Below, in pieces: positions 29,528 through 38,482 of a DNA stretch of 47,244 bases (position 1 is its first letter; each line of letters opens with the position of its first letter). Source of the DNA: an uncultured Pelagibacteraceae bacterium (lineage in GTDB: Bacteria > Pseudomonadota > Alphaproteobacteria > Pelagibacterales > Pelagibacteraceae); the NCBI GenBank assembly GCA_902588895.1, contig CACIRC010000009.1:1-47244 (forward strand), read 5' to 3'. A program made the translations under genes and the position numbers. The notes beneath the pieces were generated by a model that did not search any database, had not been told where the DNA came from, and saw nothing but the letters and a program-made list of their open reading frames with translations.

Positions 29528-29556
29528 ATTAGACTCCAAATGGATTCCACGGTCAA
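29528..29556 (-). promoter_or_regulatory. ccrM promoter with GANTC sites
   Basis: On the minus strand a -35 box TTGACC (29551-29556), a 17-base spacer and a -10 box TCTAAT (29528-29533), each 5 of 6 to consensus. Transcription would begin about 6 bases before the ATG, giving a very short leader. One GANTC (29543-29547) lies in the spacer and another (29532-29536) overlaps the -10 edge. A third (29576-29580) is 20 bases upstream of the -35. Confidence 0.55.
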
Positions 29557-29619
29557 CCTGAGATTGAAAAATTTGGATTCGATTAGTGTTTCTTAATTAG
29601 AAGGTAACTAGATGTAGTG

Positions 29620-30180
29620 TTAATTTATTTTAGATATTGGTGAAAAAGTTTTTCTATGGTGTTTGGTAATTCCTAATTTTTTCAAAGCTTTTAAGTGATG
29701 TTTTGTTCCGTACCCAAAGTTTTTATCCCAATCATAACCTTTATTTTTTTTTGATAAGGCGGTTATAAACTTATCCCTTGATACTTTTGCAATTATAGAA
29801 GCTGCCGAAATAGAGGGGATTTTTTTATCTCCTTTAATAACTGATTTTAAATTGTAATTTTCTAATTTTGGAGTTTTGTTTCCATCTATCAGAACGTGTG
29901 TTGGTTTTTTCTCAAGTTTTTTGATAGCTCTTTTCATAGCCAGCAAACTTGCTTGTAGTATATTCAGCTTTTCTATTTCTTTGACAGAAGCTTTGCCTAT
30001 GGACCAAGTAGAATTTTTTTTTATATATGTACATAGATACTCTCTCTCTTTTTTACTTAATGATTTTGAATCTTTTAATAATTTTGGATTAATTGATTTT
30101 TTTAAAATTACTGCTGAAGCATAAACAGGCCCAATTAAACTTCCTCTGCCAACCTCATCAACCCCAGCAATTATCTTCAT
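29620..30180 (-). CDS. rnhB: Ribonuclease HII
   Basis: Cuts at ribonucleotides embedded in DNA and at RNA-DNA hybrids. It is 186 residues from the ATG at 30180, which overlaps the preceding stop (TGATG); an in-frame TTG one codon earlier is less likely. Catalytic D8-E9 lie in AGVDEVGRGSLIGP, a further aspartate is in HVLIDGNKTP, and SISAASIIAKVSRD is the conserved downstream block. It follows the uracil-DNA glycosylase gene, so two genome-maintenance functions are coupled. ccrM lies beyond a 104-base gap. Confidence 0.96.
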   Translation of the reverse strand: MKIIAGVDEVGRGSLIGPVYASAVILKKSINPKLLKDSKSLSKKEREYLCTYIKKNSTWSIGKASVKEIEKLNILQASLLAMKRAIKKLEKKPTHVLIDGNKTPKLENYNLKSVIKGDKKIPSISAASIIAKVSRDKFITALSKKNKGYDWDKNFGYGTKHHLKALKKLGITKHHRKTFSPISKIN

Positions 30181-30899
30181 CAAATTTTTAAGTTCAGATC
30201 TTTGATTTTGTCTCTAATTTTCTTTAAATCTTCCCATGAGTGTTTTTTATTTTCTGGAAAACGGATTAAATAAGATGGATTAAAAGTTATTATTAAAGGG
30301 AATGTTTTGTTTTTTAAAATTACTTCCTTCCAATGTCCTCTTTCAGTAGTTATTTTTTCACTTATTCCTGTTACAGTCTCCATTGCTGAACTACCCATCA
30401 AAACAATAATCTTTGGGTTTATAATTGATATATGCTCTTTCAAAAATACTGAGTATCTTTTAATTTCGGTTGAGGTTGGTTTTCTGTCATCAGGTGGTCT
30501 AAAATTGATTGCGTAACTAGTATAAATATTTTGTCTATTAATATTGATGGCTATAAGCATTTTGTTAAGAAGATCACCAACTTCACCTCTAAATGGGACG
30601 CCCAATTTTTCTTCTTCAGCCCCAGGAGACTCTCCAATTAACATTAAAGGACTATTTATATTTCCCTCACCTAAAATTATTTTGTTTGAATTTTCTTTCA
30701 ATTTACAATTTTCAATTGAATTTATTTGGTCTTTTAAATTTTTTAGTAATTCCTCTTTATTAATTTGGATAGTTCCATTTTTCGTTTCTAAAATATTAAA
30801 TCTATTTATTGGCTTATCAGCGAATATAAATTTCGGCTCAATTGTATTAATGAGTTCTTGGTTTAATTTGGTATTTTGATTTATCACTTTTTTAGTCAT
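30180..30899 (-). CDS. Uracil-DNA glycosylase, family 4-like, without Fe-S cysteines
   Basis: Removes uracil from DNA. It has 239 residues; motif A GESPGAEEEKLGVPFRG (89-105), YAINFRPPDDRKPT and the C-terminal TFNPSYLIRFP identify the family 4 / SPO1-polymerase-like group. The classic family 4 enzymes bind a 4Fe-4S cluster through four cysteines. This one has a single cysteine (C65), so no cluster is possible. Related alphaproteobacterial proteins, as I recall them, also lack these cysteines. Its start is 11 bases from the divergent TPR gene. Confidence 0.88.
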   Translation of the reverse strand: MTKKVINQNTKLNQELINTIEPKFIFADKPINRFNILETKNGTIQINKEELLKNLKDQINSIENCKLKENSNKIILGEGNINSPLMLIGESPGAEEEKLGVPFRGEVGDLLNKMLIAININRQNIYTSYAINFRPPDDRKPTSTEIKRYSVFLKEHISIINPKIIVLMGSSAMETVTGISEKITTERGHWKEVILKNKTFPLIITFNPSYLIRFPENKKHSWEDLKKIRDKIKDLNLKI

Positions 30900-30910
30900 A
30901 GTATAGTCAT

Positions 30911-32596
30911 ATGTTCCTAAAATTTTTAAAATTAGTACTATTTATAATCATATCTTATCAGACACCTTTGTATTCTAAAAGTGCTACTTTTAATGATTTC
31001 AACTCAAGAGATTTATCAAATTATTTTTCTGGAATTGTTGCATTTGAAAATCGAGATAATTCCGAAGCTTTAAAATTTTTTAATCTAACCAAAGTATTGA
31101 TTAACAAACATGACAGTTATTTAAAAAGATATGTTAACTCTATAGTTTTAGATAACAAGGTACCTCAAGCAATTAACTTACTAAATAATAACGCAAATAA
31201 ATCTAACTCAGATTTTTATGAAGCTTATATAATTTTAATAATTGACAGTTTAAAGAAAAATAAATTTAAAAAAGCTGATGAATATTTAACACAAAGTTTA
31301 AAATTTCAAGATGAAGATAGGATAAACCTAGTTATATTTGAAACTCTAAAACAGTACATTTATACATTTAAAAATAAAAAAATATTAGATAACAAAAAAA
31401 ATTTTGGAAACCTGTCTCTTATAGCAGAGACATTTCAAAGATGTTATATTGAGGATAAAAGAACCTCTTCATTTTTTCTTAATTTAATAAATAATCAACA
31501 AGGTGACTATTCGAGATATATTTTCTTTTATCTTAATTATTTAATTGATAACAACAAATTAGATGAAGCAAGATTAGTTGTTGAACAAATTGATTATATA
31601 AATTCAACACTTTTACTTTCACAAAGTAAAAGTTGGGTAGAAAAAGAAAAATTCGATGATTTTGGAAAAATTTTTTCATGCAAAGATCATAATGACCTTG
31701 TCAGTGAGTTTTTATTTTTAATCTCCAATCTTTATTCTTCTCAGGATAATTTTGAAAAATCAAATTTTTACTTAAATTTATCAAACTATTTAAATCCAAA
31801 GTTTGAATTTAATCTGTCATTGGTTGCAGAAAATTTTTATCTTAATGATGAATTTGAAAAAATAAAAAGGATCTTAAAAAACTTTAAAAAAGAAGATGAA
31901 TTTTATTATTGGTTTAGATTAAAAAAAGAAGCTCAAATAATAATTCAAGAGCAGGATTATGAAAATGGAATTAAATATATAGATTCAAAATTTAATAAAA
32001 TTGAAAATCCTAATATAAAAATGATTTTTGACTTAGCTAATTTTTATAAAAATTCTAAAAATTATGAAAAGGCAATAGATCGTTATACGGAAATTATTTT
32101 AACACTGGATGACAATTCACTTATTAAATCAGATGTATTGTATCGTAGAGGTGGCAGTTATGAAAGAATGGGTAATTATCAAAAGTCAGATGAAGATTTA
32201 CTGCATGCACTTAGAATTGATCCGAGTGATGCATATATTTTGAACTACCTTGCTTACTCTTGGTTAGAGCGTGATTATAAAATTAATGAAGCAATGGATA
32301 TGTTGAAAACAGCATATGATTTAAAAAGGAATGATCCATATATAATTGATTCAATTGGATGGGCATATTTTTTAATAGAGGATTATGTAGAGGCAGAAAA
32401 GTATTTAAAAAGAGCCGTTGAATTAATGCCGGACGACCCAATCGTGAATGATCATTATGGAGACATTTTATGGAAATTAAATCGAAAAATTCAAGCAAGA
32501 TATTTTTGGAACAACGTATTAACTTTTGATAACACCGAAGACGATATGAGGGAAAAAATAAATATTAAAGTAATTGAGGGTCTTAAAAATTCCTAA
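30911..32596 (+). CDS. TPR repeat protein, exported or membrane-anchored
   Basis: A 561-residue protein with a signal-like hydrophobic N-terminus (residues 4-20, ending PLYSKS), so it likely acts in the periplasm. It is built of helical pairs. The clearest tetratricopeptide repeats are near residues 370-530, for example YRRGGSYERMGNYQKSDEDL, YLAYSWLERDYKINEAMDML and IGWAYFLIEDYVEAEKYL. A TPR gene before ispE is a recurring alphaproteobacterial arrangement; its task is not established. It is 0 bases before ispE, and its ATG lies 11 bases from the divergent udg ATG. Confidence 0.85.
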   Translation: MFLKFLKLVLFIIISYQTPLYSKSATFNDFNSRDLSNYFSGIVAFENRDNSEALKFFNLTKVLINKHDSYLKRYVNSIVLDNKVPQAINLLNNNANKSNSDFYEAYIILIIDSLKKNKFKKADEYLTQSLKFQDEDRINLVIFETLKQYIYTFKNKKILDNKKNFGNLSLIAETFQRCYIEDKRTSSFFLNLINNQQGDYSRYIFFYLNYLIDNNKLDEARLVVEQIDYINSTLLLSQSKSWVEKEKFDDFGKIFSCKDHNDLVSEFLFLISNLYSSQDNFEKSNFYLNLSNYLNPKFEFNLSLVAENFYLNDEFEKIKRILKNFKKEDEFYYWFRLKKEAQIIIQEQDYENGIKYIDSKFNKIENPNIKMIFDLANFYKNSKNYEKAIDRYTEIILTLDDNSLIKSDVLYRRGGSYERMGNYQKSDEDLLHALRIDPSDAYILNYLAYSWLERDYKINEAMDMLKTAYDLKRNDPYIIDSIGWAYFLIEDYVEAEKYLKRAVELMPDDPIVNDHYGDILWKLNRKIQARYFWNNVLTFDNTEDDMREKINIKVIEGLKNS

Positions 32597-33442
32597 ATGA
32601 AAATTAATAAAATTAAATCTAATGCAAAGCTAAATTTAGCACTAAATATTACTGGAAAAAAAAAAGTTTTACATAAAATTGAAAGTATAATTAATTTCAT
32701 AGATATACATGATGTTATTTCAATAAATCAATATAATGGAAAAAAACATCATATTTCTTTTTATGGAAAGTTTTCTAATAATATTGGAAAAAAAAATTCT
32801 GTTCAAAAATTATTTCAAATACTAGACAGAGAAAATTTATTAAAAAATAAAAAATTCAAAGTTAAAATTAAAAAATTAATTCCCCAAGAAGCTGGGTTGG
32901 GTGGGGGATCGATGAATGCAGCTAGTGTGTTTAATTATTTCATTAAAAAAAAAATTATTAATCCTAATCATAAGAAAATTCGAAGTATCTGTGACTCCGT
33001 TGGTTCTGATGTTATTTTAGGGACCATTTCATCAAGCTGTGTGTTGTCATCTGGTGGTAGAATTAAAAAGATTTATGACGCTCCAAAATATTATTCTACT
33101 TTAGTAAAGCCTGATTTTGGGTGCTCAACAAAAAAAATATATTCTGCTGTTCGAAAGTATACAAAACCAAAATATAACAAACCTAAAAAAAATATGTTCG
33201 AAGTAAAATATTTGATTGATCAACAAAATGTTCTTGAAACAATAGCACTTAAAAAATATCCAAAACTTAAAAAAATAAAGTTATTCTTAGAAAGTATTAA
33301 TAATCCATTATTTGTAAGAATGACTGGTTCAGGATCAACAATTGTTGCCTATTATAATTCATTAAAGAGTTGTAAATTGGCAAAAGCTAAATTTAAAAGA
33401 AAATATAAAAATTATTGGTGTGTTACAGCAAAAACTATATGA
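32597..33442 (+). CDS. ispE: 4-diphosphocytidyl-2-C-methyl-D-erythritol kinase
   Basis: GHMP-family kinase of the MEP isoprenoid pathway, 281 residues. The ATP-binding motif PQEAGLGGGSMNAA is at 96-109, the conserved lysine is in SNAKLNLAL (K11), and D138 is in VGSDVIL. The C-terminal MTGSGSTIVAYY is the third GHMP motif. It begins immediately after the TPR gene stop. It feeds the isoprenoid supply used for ubiquinone (ubiA), heme O (ctaB) and carotenoids (crt genes) also found in this window. Confidence 0.95.
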   Translation: MKINKIKSNAKLNLALNITGKKKVLHKIESIINFIDIHDVISINQYNGKKHHISFYGKFSNNIGKKNSVQKLFQILDRENLLKNKKFKVKIKKLIPQEAGLGGGSMNAASVFNYFIKKKIINPNHKKIRSICDSVGSDVILGTISSSCVLSSGGRIKKIYDAPKYYSTLVKPDFGCSTKKIYSAVRKYTKPKYNKPKKNMFEVKYLIDQQNVLETIALKKYPKLKKIKLFLESINNPLFVRMTGSGSTIVAYYNSLKSCKLAKAKFKRKYKNYWCVTAKTI

Positions 33443-33475
33443 ATTTTATATTTTTATGTTATAGGAAGCTAGTAT

Positions 33476-33549
33476 TGGGGCGTAGCCAAGCGGTAAGGCA
33501 CGGGTTTTTGGTACCTGCATCCTAGGTTCGAATCCTAGCGCCCCAGCCA
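33476..33549 (+). tRNA. tRNA-Gln (anticodon UUG)
   Basis: A 74-base cloverleaf: acceptor TGGGGCG pairs with CGCCCCA, D-stem GCC/GGC, anticodon stem CGGGT/ACCTG with loop TTTTGGT (anticodon TTG), and T-stem CTAGG/CCTAG with loop TTCGAAT. Discriminator G is followed by an encoded CCA. The variable loop is short (4 bases). It lies between ispE (33 bases upstream) and cca, whose ATG comes only 3 bases after the CCA end. Confidence 0.96.
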
Positions 33550-33552
33550 TTT

Positions 33553-34827
33553 ATGAAAAATTTTTTAGATAAATTTTTTTCCCGATCAAAAAATCTTGAT
33601 TATATCAGTCAAAATTTAAAACAAATTACTTTAACAACACCTGTAAATAAAATTTTTGAAGCAATTAATAATTTTTCAGAAACAAGTGAAATTAGATATG
33701 TAGGTGGGTGCATAAGAAAAGTGATAAAAAAAGAAAATGTTGATGATATTGACCTAGCAACAAATTTAACGCCTCTAGAAGTTTGTGAGGCTCTTAAAAA
33801 TAAACAAATAAGTTATTACGAAACAGGAATTGAGCACGGTACTATAACTGCAATAATTGAAGAATATAAATATGAAATTACTTCTTTAAGGAAGGACGTC
33901 TCAACTGATGGAAGGCATGCTGAAGTAGAATTCTCTTTAGATTGGAGGGTAGATGCCTCTAGAAGGGATTTTACTATCAATTCAATTTATGCAGATGGTG
34001 ATGGGAATTTATTTGATCCATTTAACGGTAAAAAAGATTTGGAGGAGGGCTATATTAATTTTATTGGTAACGCGGAAAAAAGAATTCAAGAGGACTATTT
34101 ACGTATTTTGAGGTATTTAAGATTTTATTTAAATTACTCAAATCATAAGCACCAGTCAGGAATAATAAAAAATATAAAAAAAAATATTGATGGAATTTCA
34201 AATATATCATCTGAAAGGTTAATTGATGAACTAAAAAAAATAACGAGTTCAAATGGATTTTTAAAACTGTTTAAAGATAAAGAAAGTTTAGAACTTATAG
34301 AAATAATTTTTCCCCAATTTAAGAATATTAAAAATTTTAAAAAACAAAATTCTTATGCTACAGAGAATTTTTTAAAAATTGACTTTATATTCTTAATTGC
34401 GCTTTTAGTGATTGATGGTACTGATAATGCTGATTATTTTCTTTATAAATTTAAAATATCTAACAAAGATAAGAAAAGACTAAAATTGATAGATCTTTTT
34501 TATAGAGAAAAAGTAACTCTAAACAACTTTACAGAGAAAAATTTGAATAAATATTTTTACTTTGATGGGCGACAGGCTGTAATAGATATAATTAATTTTA
34601 AAATTTTTACCTCAAACAAAGTAGAGAAAAAATTAATCAAACTACTAGATACTTATAAAGAAAAAATAATTCCAACTTTGCCAATAGGGGCTGATTTACT
34701 AATGTCTAAATTTCAAATTCCTGAAGGTAAAACTTTAGGTGATAAATTAAAAAGGATAGAAGAAACTTGGGTTCAAAACGGATTTCAAATTTCAGATAAA
34801 CAAGTACAACAAATAGTTAAAAGTTAA
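33553..34827 (+). CDS. cca: CCA-adding enzyme / poly(A) polymerase family tRNA nucleotidyltransferase
   Basis: Class II nucleotidyltransferase, 424 residues, that adds or repairs the 3' CCA of tRNAs. Seen: RYVGGCIRK (48-56), the metal-binding DDIDLATN with D65 and D67, EHGTITA, the [10 protein letters not shown] motif, and [13 protein letters not shown] helical C-terminal half binds tRNA. The ATG is 3 bases downstream of the tRNA-Gln CCA end, so the mRNA leader after tRNA processing would be about UUU. Its stop is interleaved with that of greA (TTAA). Confidence 0.94.
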   Translation: MKNFLDKFFSRSKNLDYISQNLKQITLTTPVNKIFEAINNFSETSEIRYVGGCIRKVIKKENVDDIDLATNLTPLEVCEALKNKQISYYETGIEHGTITAIIEEYKYEITSLRKDVSTDGRHAEVEFSLDWRVDASRRDFTINSIYADGDGNLFDPFNGKKDLEEGYINFIGNAEKRIQEDYLRILRYLRFYLNYSNHKHQSGIIKNIKKNIDGISNISSERLIDELKKITSSNGFLKLFKDKESLELIEIIFPQFKNIKNFKKQNSYATENFLKIDFIFLIALLVIDGTDNADYFLYKFKISNKDKKRLKLIDLFYREKVTLNNFTEKNLNKYFYFDGRQAVIDIINFKIFTSNKVEKKLIKLLDTYKEKIIPTLPIGADLLMSKFQIPEGKTLGDKLKRIEETWVQNGFQISDKQVQQIVKS

Positions 34828-35300
34828 ATATACTTAACGTCTTTAATTTCAAAATTTTTTGAACCAGAGGGTGTATTTACTTCAACTAAATCACTTTTAT
34901 TTTTTCCAATCAAACCTTTGCCAATTGGCGATTGAAAGAAAATTAGTTTTTGTTTTAAATCTGCCTCATCTCTCCCAACAATTTTATAATTAATGTTTTC
35001 ACCAGTATCTAAATCTTCTAAATAAACTGTAGATCCAAAAATTACTTTTCCCTCATTATTTAGTTTTGTAACGTCAATAACATTTGCTCTTGCAATAATA
35101 TCGTTAATTTCAGTTATTCTTCCTTCGTTATGAGATTGTTCTTCTTTAGCTGCATGATATTCAGCATTTTCTTTAAGGTCTCCATGGGATCTTGCTTCAG
35201 CAATTGCAGCAACTATTTCAGGTCTTTTTTTTTCTTTTAAAAAAACTAATTCTTCTTTTAGTTTATTTAATCCGTTTAATGTAATTGGCTCTTTATCCAT
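34824..35300 (-). CDS. greA: Transcription elongation factor GreA
   Basis: Rescues backtracked RNA polymerase by stimulating transcript cleavage. It is 158 residues from the ATG at 35300 ([18 protein letters not shown]). The N-terminal coiled coil carries the acidic tip region [16 protein letters not shown] (about 45-60), and the C-terminal FKBP-like domain ends with [11 protein letters not shown] prefer 35300 to an ATG 15 bases upstream because GGAGATAA precedes it at good distance. The start lies 5 bases past the hemF stop. Confidence 0.95.
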   Translation of the reverse strand: MDKEPITLNGLNKLKEELVFLKEKKRPEIVAAIAEARSHGDLKENAEYHAAKEEQSHNEGRITEINDIIARANVIDVTKLNNEGKVIFGSTVYLEDLDTGENINYKIVGRDEADLKQKLIFFQSPIGKGLIGKNKSDLVEVNTPSGSKNFEIKDVKYI

Positions 35301-35305
35301 TTTTT

Positions 35306-35313
35306 TTATCTCC
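35306..35313 (-). promoter_or_regulatory. Ribosome binding site of greA overlapping the hemF stop
   Basis: GGAGATAA on the minus strand, with 9 bases between GGAG and the greA ATG at 35300. The TAA in this string is the hemF stop codon. The same string and spacing occur before atpF. Confidence 0.6.
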
Positions 35314-36133
35314 ATTTTGCAATTGGAGGTAATGACATTAAAATTCCTTCAACATTACCACCAGTTTGTAGCCCAAATTTCGTTCCTCTATCATAGAGCA
35401 AATTAAATTCTGCGTATCGACCTCTTTTAATATACTGAAACTCTTTATCTTTTAAAGTCCATTTTCTTTTTATTTTTTTTTTAATTATTTCATTAAATAG
35501 CATTTGAAATGTAACACCAACATCTCTGACAAATTTAAAGTCATTTTCAAAATTATCATTTTTATAGTCAAAAAAAATTCCACCTATGCCTCTTGCCTCT
35601 TTCCTATGGGGTAGATAAAAATATTCATCACACCACTTTTTATATTTTTTATAATAATTTTTATTATGTCTGTCGCACATTGCTTTTAATATTTTATGAA
35701 AATTTTCCCTCTCTTTTTCATCCTTTATTGCTGGGGTTACATCCATTCCCCCACCAAACCAATTCTTTGTTGTAGAAATAAATCTGGTATTAAAATGCAT
35801 TGCAGGAATATGAGGATTTTGCATATGCATAACTATTGATATCCCTGATGCCCAAAATCTAGGATTTGTACTTGCACCTGGTATTTTTTTTTGAAATTGC
35901 TTAGGAAATTTTCCATAAACTTTTGAAAAATTTACTCCTACTTTTTCAAAAATTTTTCCATTCTTAAGGATTCTATATTCGCCACCACCCTCATCTTTTG
36001 TATTGCTTCTTTTCCAAGAAGTTGATTGAAAATTTATTTTGTTCTTTTCAATTTTTAAAATGTCGTCGCATATTGCATTTTGTAATAGCTTAAACCAATT
36101 ACTTACTAAGTCTTTTTTGATTGAAATATCCAT
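35306..36133 (-). CDS. hemF: Oxygen-dependent coproporphyrinogen III oxidase
   Basis: Aerobic heme-biosynthesis step that decarboxylates coproporphyrinogen III to protoporphyrinogen IX using O2. It has 275 residues. HemF marks: [44 protein letters not shown] and [20 protein letters not shown]. It lies 1 base after trmL and is followed by greA on the same strand. The aerobic enzyme fits the oxidase-based metabolism shown by the cox and pet operons. Confidence 0.96.
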   Translation of the reverse strand: MDISIKKDLVSNWFKLLQNAICDDILKIEKNKINFQSTSWKRSNTKDEGGGEYRILKNGKIFEKVGVNFSKVYGKFPKQFQKKIPGASTNPRFWASGISIVMHMQNPHIPAMHFNTRFISTTKNWFGGGMDVTPAIKDEKERENFHKILKAMCDRHNKNYYKKYKKWCDEYFYLPHRKEARGIGGIFFDYKNDNFENDFKFVRDVGVTFQMLFNEIIKKKIKRKWTLKDKEFQYIKRGRYAEFNLLYDRGTKFGLQTGGNVEGILMSLPPIAKWR

Positions 36134-36134
36134 T

Positions 36135-36608
36135 TTATATTAATTCTATTTGACGCAAACTTTCTGCCAAAACAATGGCAACAGACGATGCAATATTAAG
36201 AGACCTTACTTGGTTATTCATTGGTATTTTTAAACGATTTTTAATTATTTTATGAACCTTTTCGGGCACTCCAGCACTTTCTCTGCCAAACAAAATAGTA
36301 TCATCAGGCTTAAATTTAAATTTAGTATAATTTATTGAACCCTTAGTTGTCATCAATACGACTCTCTGTTTCTTTTTTGCCTCAAAAAATTTTTCCGAAC
36401 TTTGATAAAATACTATTTGACTATAGTCCATATAGTCCATCACCACTCTTTTAAAACGTTTATCTGATAATAGAAAGCCACATGGTTCAATTATTTCTAA
36501 TTTAGCACCCAAACAAGCACAGGTTCTAATAATTGCAGCAGTATTCTGAGGTATATCAGGCTCATACAAAGCTATTTTGGGTCCTAAAATTGTTGAATTA
36601 TGTGTCAT
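36135..36608 (-). CDS. trmL: tRNA (cytidine/uridine(34)-2'-O)-methyltransferase TrmL
   Basis: SPOUT methyltransferase of 157 residues, the TrmL/YibK size, acting on the wobble base of certain leucine tRNAs. Motifs: ALYEPDIPQNTAAIIRTCACLG near the N-terminus in the family pattern, ILFGRESAGVP in the middle, and the knot IPMNNQVRSLNIASSVAIVL at the C-terminus. It is divergent from petA across a 92-base gap and is first of trmL-hemF-greA. Confidence 0.94.
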   Translation of the reverse strand: MTHNSTILGPKIALYEPDIPQNTAAIIRTCACLGAKLEIIEPCGFLLSDKRFKRVVMDYMDYSQIVFYQSSEKFFEAKKKQRVVLMTTKGSINYTKFKFKPDDTILFGRESAGVPEKVHKIIKNRLKIPMNNQVRSLNIASSVAIVLAESLRQIELI

Positions 36609-36638
36609 TCTTTCAGTAGTAAAATAATTATTTTATAT

Positions 36639-36654
36639 TATATGAATTCGTATA
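36639..36654. promoter_or_regulatory. 16-bp near-palindrome between trmL and petA
   Basis: Centred on GAATTC (36644-36649) with arms TATAT and GTATA: one non-matching pair (T/G next to the core) in 16 bases. It lies in the 92-base divergent gap, 31 bases from the trmL ATG and 46 from the petA GTG. It could be an operator or simply part of AT-rich divergent promoters. Confidence 0.3.
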
Positions 36655-36700
36655 TTAACTATTTTAAATCAAAAAGTGATAATAACAAAAGCTACTAAAA

Positions 36701-37210
36701 GTGTCTGAAAAAAAAACAAAAAGAAGGGATTTTTTATTTACAGCTACTACAGCTGTAGGGGCTGTTGGTGCGGCTGCAGTAGTGTGGCCAATGATAGATC
36801 AAATGAATCCAGATGCTTCTGTGAAAGCATTGGCAAGCACAGAAGTTGATGTAAGTTCATTAACCCCTGGAAATACTTTAACTGTTTTGTGGAGAGGTAA
36901 ACCAGTATTTATAAGAAGAAGAACCCAAGAAGAAATTGATGAAGCAAGAGCTGTCAAGATGGAGGAATTAATTCATCCTGAGAAAGATGAAGATAGAGCA
37001 AAAAATCCTGAGTGGCTTGTTATGTTAGGTGTGTGTACCCATTTAGGTTGTGTACCTCTAAATGACAAAGGTGATTATAACGGATGGTTCTGTCCATGTC
37101 ATGGATCACATTATGATACATCTGGAAGAATAAGAAAAGGACCAGCACCTTGGAACATGGAAGTTCCTAAATATGAATTTGTAAATGCAAATACAATTAA
37201 AATTGGATAG
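36701..37210 (+). CDS. petA: Ubiquinol-cytochrome c reductase iron-sulfur (Rieske) subunit
   Basis: Rieske protein of complex III, 169 residues, starting with GTG. A twin-arginine-type N-terminus ([10 protein letters not shown]) leads into one membrane helix (about 14-32). The 2Fe-2S ligands are C112, H114, C131 and H134 in CTHLGC and [10 protein letters not shown]117 and C133 form the usual disulfide. It opens petABC, 8 bases before petB. The upstream gap to divergent trmL holds AT-rich sequence and a palindrome at 36639-36654. Confidence 0.97.
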   Translation: MSEKKTKRRDFLFTATTAVGAVGAAAVVWPMIDQMNPDASVKALASTEVDVSSLTPGNTLTVLWRGKPVFIRRRTQEEIDEARAVKMEELIHPEKDEDRAKNPEWLVMLGVCTHLGCVPLNDKGDYNGWFCPCHGSHYDTSGRIRKGPAPWNMEVPKYEFVNANTIKIG

Positions 37211-37218
37211 AGAAAAAA

Positions 37219-38481
37219 ATGAGTGATCATGATTACAGACCAAAATCAAAAGTAGGACAATGGTTTAATGATCGATTGCCATTATTAACGCTTGCAAATC
37301 ATTTAACTGATTATCCAACTCCAAAAAACTTAAATTACTGGTGGACCTTTGGTGGAATATTAACTTTTTGTTTGATTACTCAAATAGTAACAGGACTAAC
37401 ACTTGCAATGCATTATATTGCTCATGCCGACATGGCTTTCGAGAGTGTTGAGCATATTATGCGTGACGTTAACTATGGATGGTTAATTAGATATATTCAT
37501 GCAAATGGTGCATCAATGTTTTTTTTAGCTGTTTATATTCATATATTCAGATCTTTGTTTTATGGTTCTTATAAATCTCCTAGAGAAATAATATGGATTT
37601 TAGGAATAATAATTTATTTATTGATGATGGCTGCAGCCTTTATGGGTTATGTATTGCCATGGGGTCAAATGAGTTTTTGGGGAGCAACAGTTATTACAAA
37701 TTTATTTAGCGCTATTCCTTTGGTAGGAGAGGGAATAGTTACTTGGTTGTGGGGTGGTTATTCAGTTGACAATCCTACATTAACAAGATTTTTTACTTTG
37801 CATTATTTAATTCCATTTTTAATTTTAGGATTAGTTGTTTTACATATATGGGCTTTACATGTTCCTGGTAACAACAATCCAGTTGGAATAGATATTAAAA
37901 AACCTTCAAAGGATACAGTTCCATTTCATCCTTATATTGTTATTAAAGACGGTTTTGCTTTGCTAATGTTCATGATTGTGTTTGCTTTCTTCGTATTTTA
38001 TGCACCAAACATTTTAGGACATGCAGATAATTATATAGAGGCTAACCCAATGGTAACACCTGCACACATTGTTCCTGAATGGTATTTGTTACCTTTTTAT
38101 GCAATATTAAGATCAGTTCCCGATAAATTGCTAGGAGTTGTGGCCATGTTATCTGCAATATTAATCTTGGCAGTTTTACCTTGGTTAGATACTTCAAAAA
38201 TAAGATCAGCAGTATTTAGACCTTTATATAAACAATTTTACTGGATACTAGTTGCAGATGTTTTGATACTTGGTTATGTGGGTGCGATGCCAGCTGAAGG
38301 ACTTTACTTGTTGATAGCACGAGTTGCTACAGCGTATTACTTTTTACATTTTTTAGTTATTCTTCCTGTTTTAGGCTTTAAAGAAAAAACTTTACCAATG
38401 CCCCTTAGCATTACTGAACCTGTTTTAGGTGGTTCTCCAAACTTAGCTGCCGCCAGAAATAAAGAAAGCAAAATAGAATAA
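37219..38481 (+). CDS. petB: Cytochrome b of complex III
   Basis: Membrane core of the bc1 complex, 420 residues, full-length cytochrome b rather than the split b6/IV form. Heme ligands H94 and H108 (helix B) and H195 and H209 (helix D) sit at a constant offset of 3 from Rhodobacter numbering. The quinol-oxidation motif PEWY is in [15 protein letters not shown]. It lies between petA and petC with 8- and 1-base gaps. It takes electrons from ubiquinol and passes them to cytochrome c1. Confidence 0.98.
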   Translation: MSDHDYRPKSKVGQWFNDRLPLLTLANHLTDYPTPKNLNYWWTFGGILTFCLITQIVTGLTLAMHYIAHADMAFESVEHIMRDVNYGWLIRYIHANGASMFFLAVYIHIFRSLFYGSYKSPREIIWILGIIIYLLMMAAAFMGYVLPWGQMSFWGATVITNLFSAIPLVGEGIVTWLWGGYSVDNPTLTRFFTLHYLIPFLILGLVVLHIWALHVPGNNNPVGIDIKKPSKDTVPFHPYIVIKDGFALLMFMIVFAFFVFYAPNILGHADNYIEANPMVTPAHIVPEWYLLPFYAILRSVPDKLLGVVAMLSAILILAVLPWLDTSKIRSAVFRPLYKQFYWILVADVLILGYVGAMPAEGLYLLIARVATAYYFLHFLVILPVLGFKEKTLPMPLSITEPVLGGSPNLAAARNKESKIE

Positions 38482-38482
38482 G

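Noticed and set aside
29540..29596. 18-codon ATG frame (+) in the ccrM upstream gap
   Set aside because: It overlaps the ccrM promoter, has no ribosome binding site and no neighbour on that strand; probably chance.
30544..30879. 111-codon plus-strand frame
   Set aside because: Antisense to the uracil-DNA glycosylase; no supporting signal.
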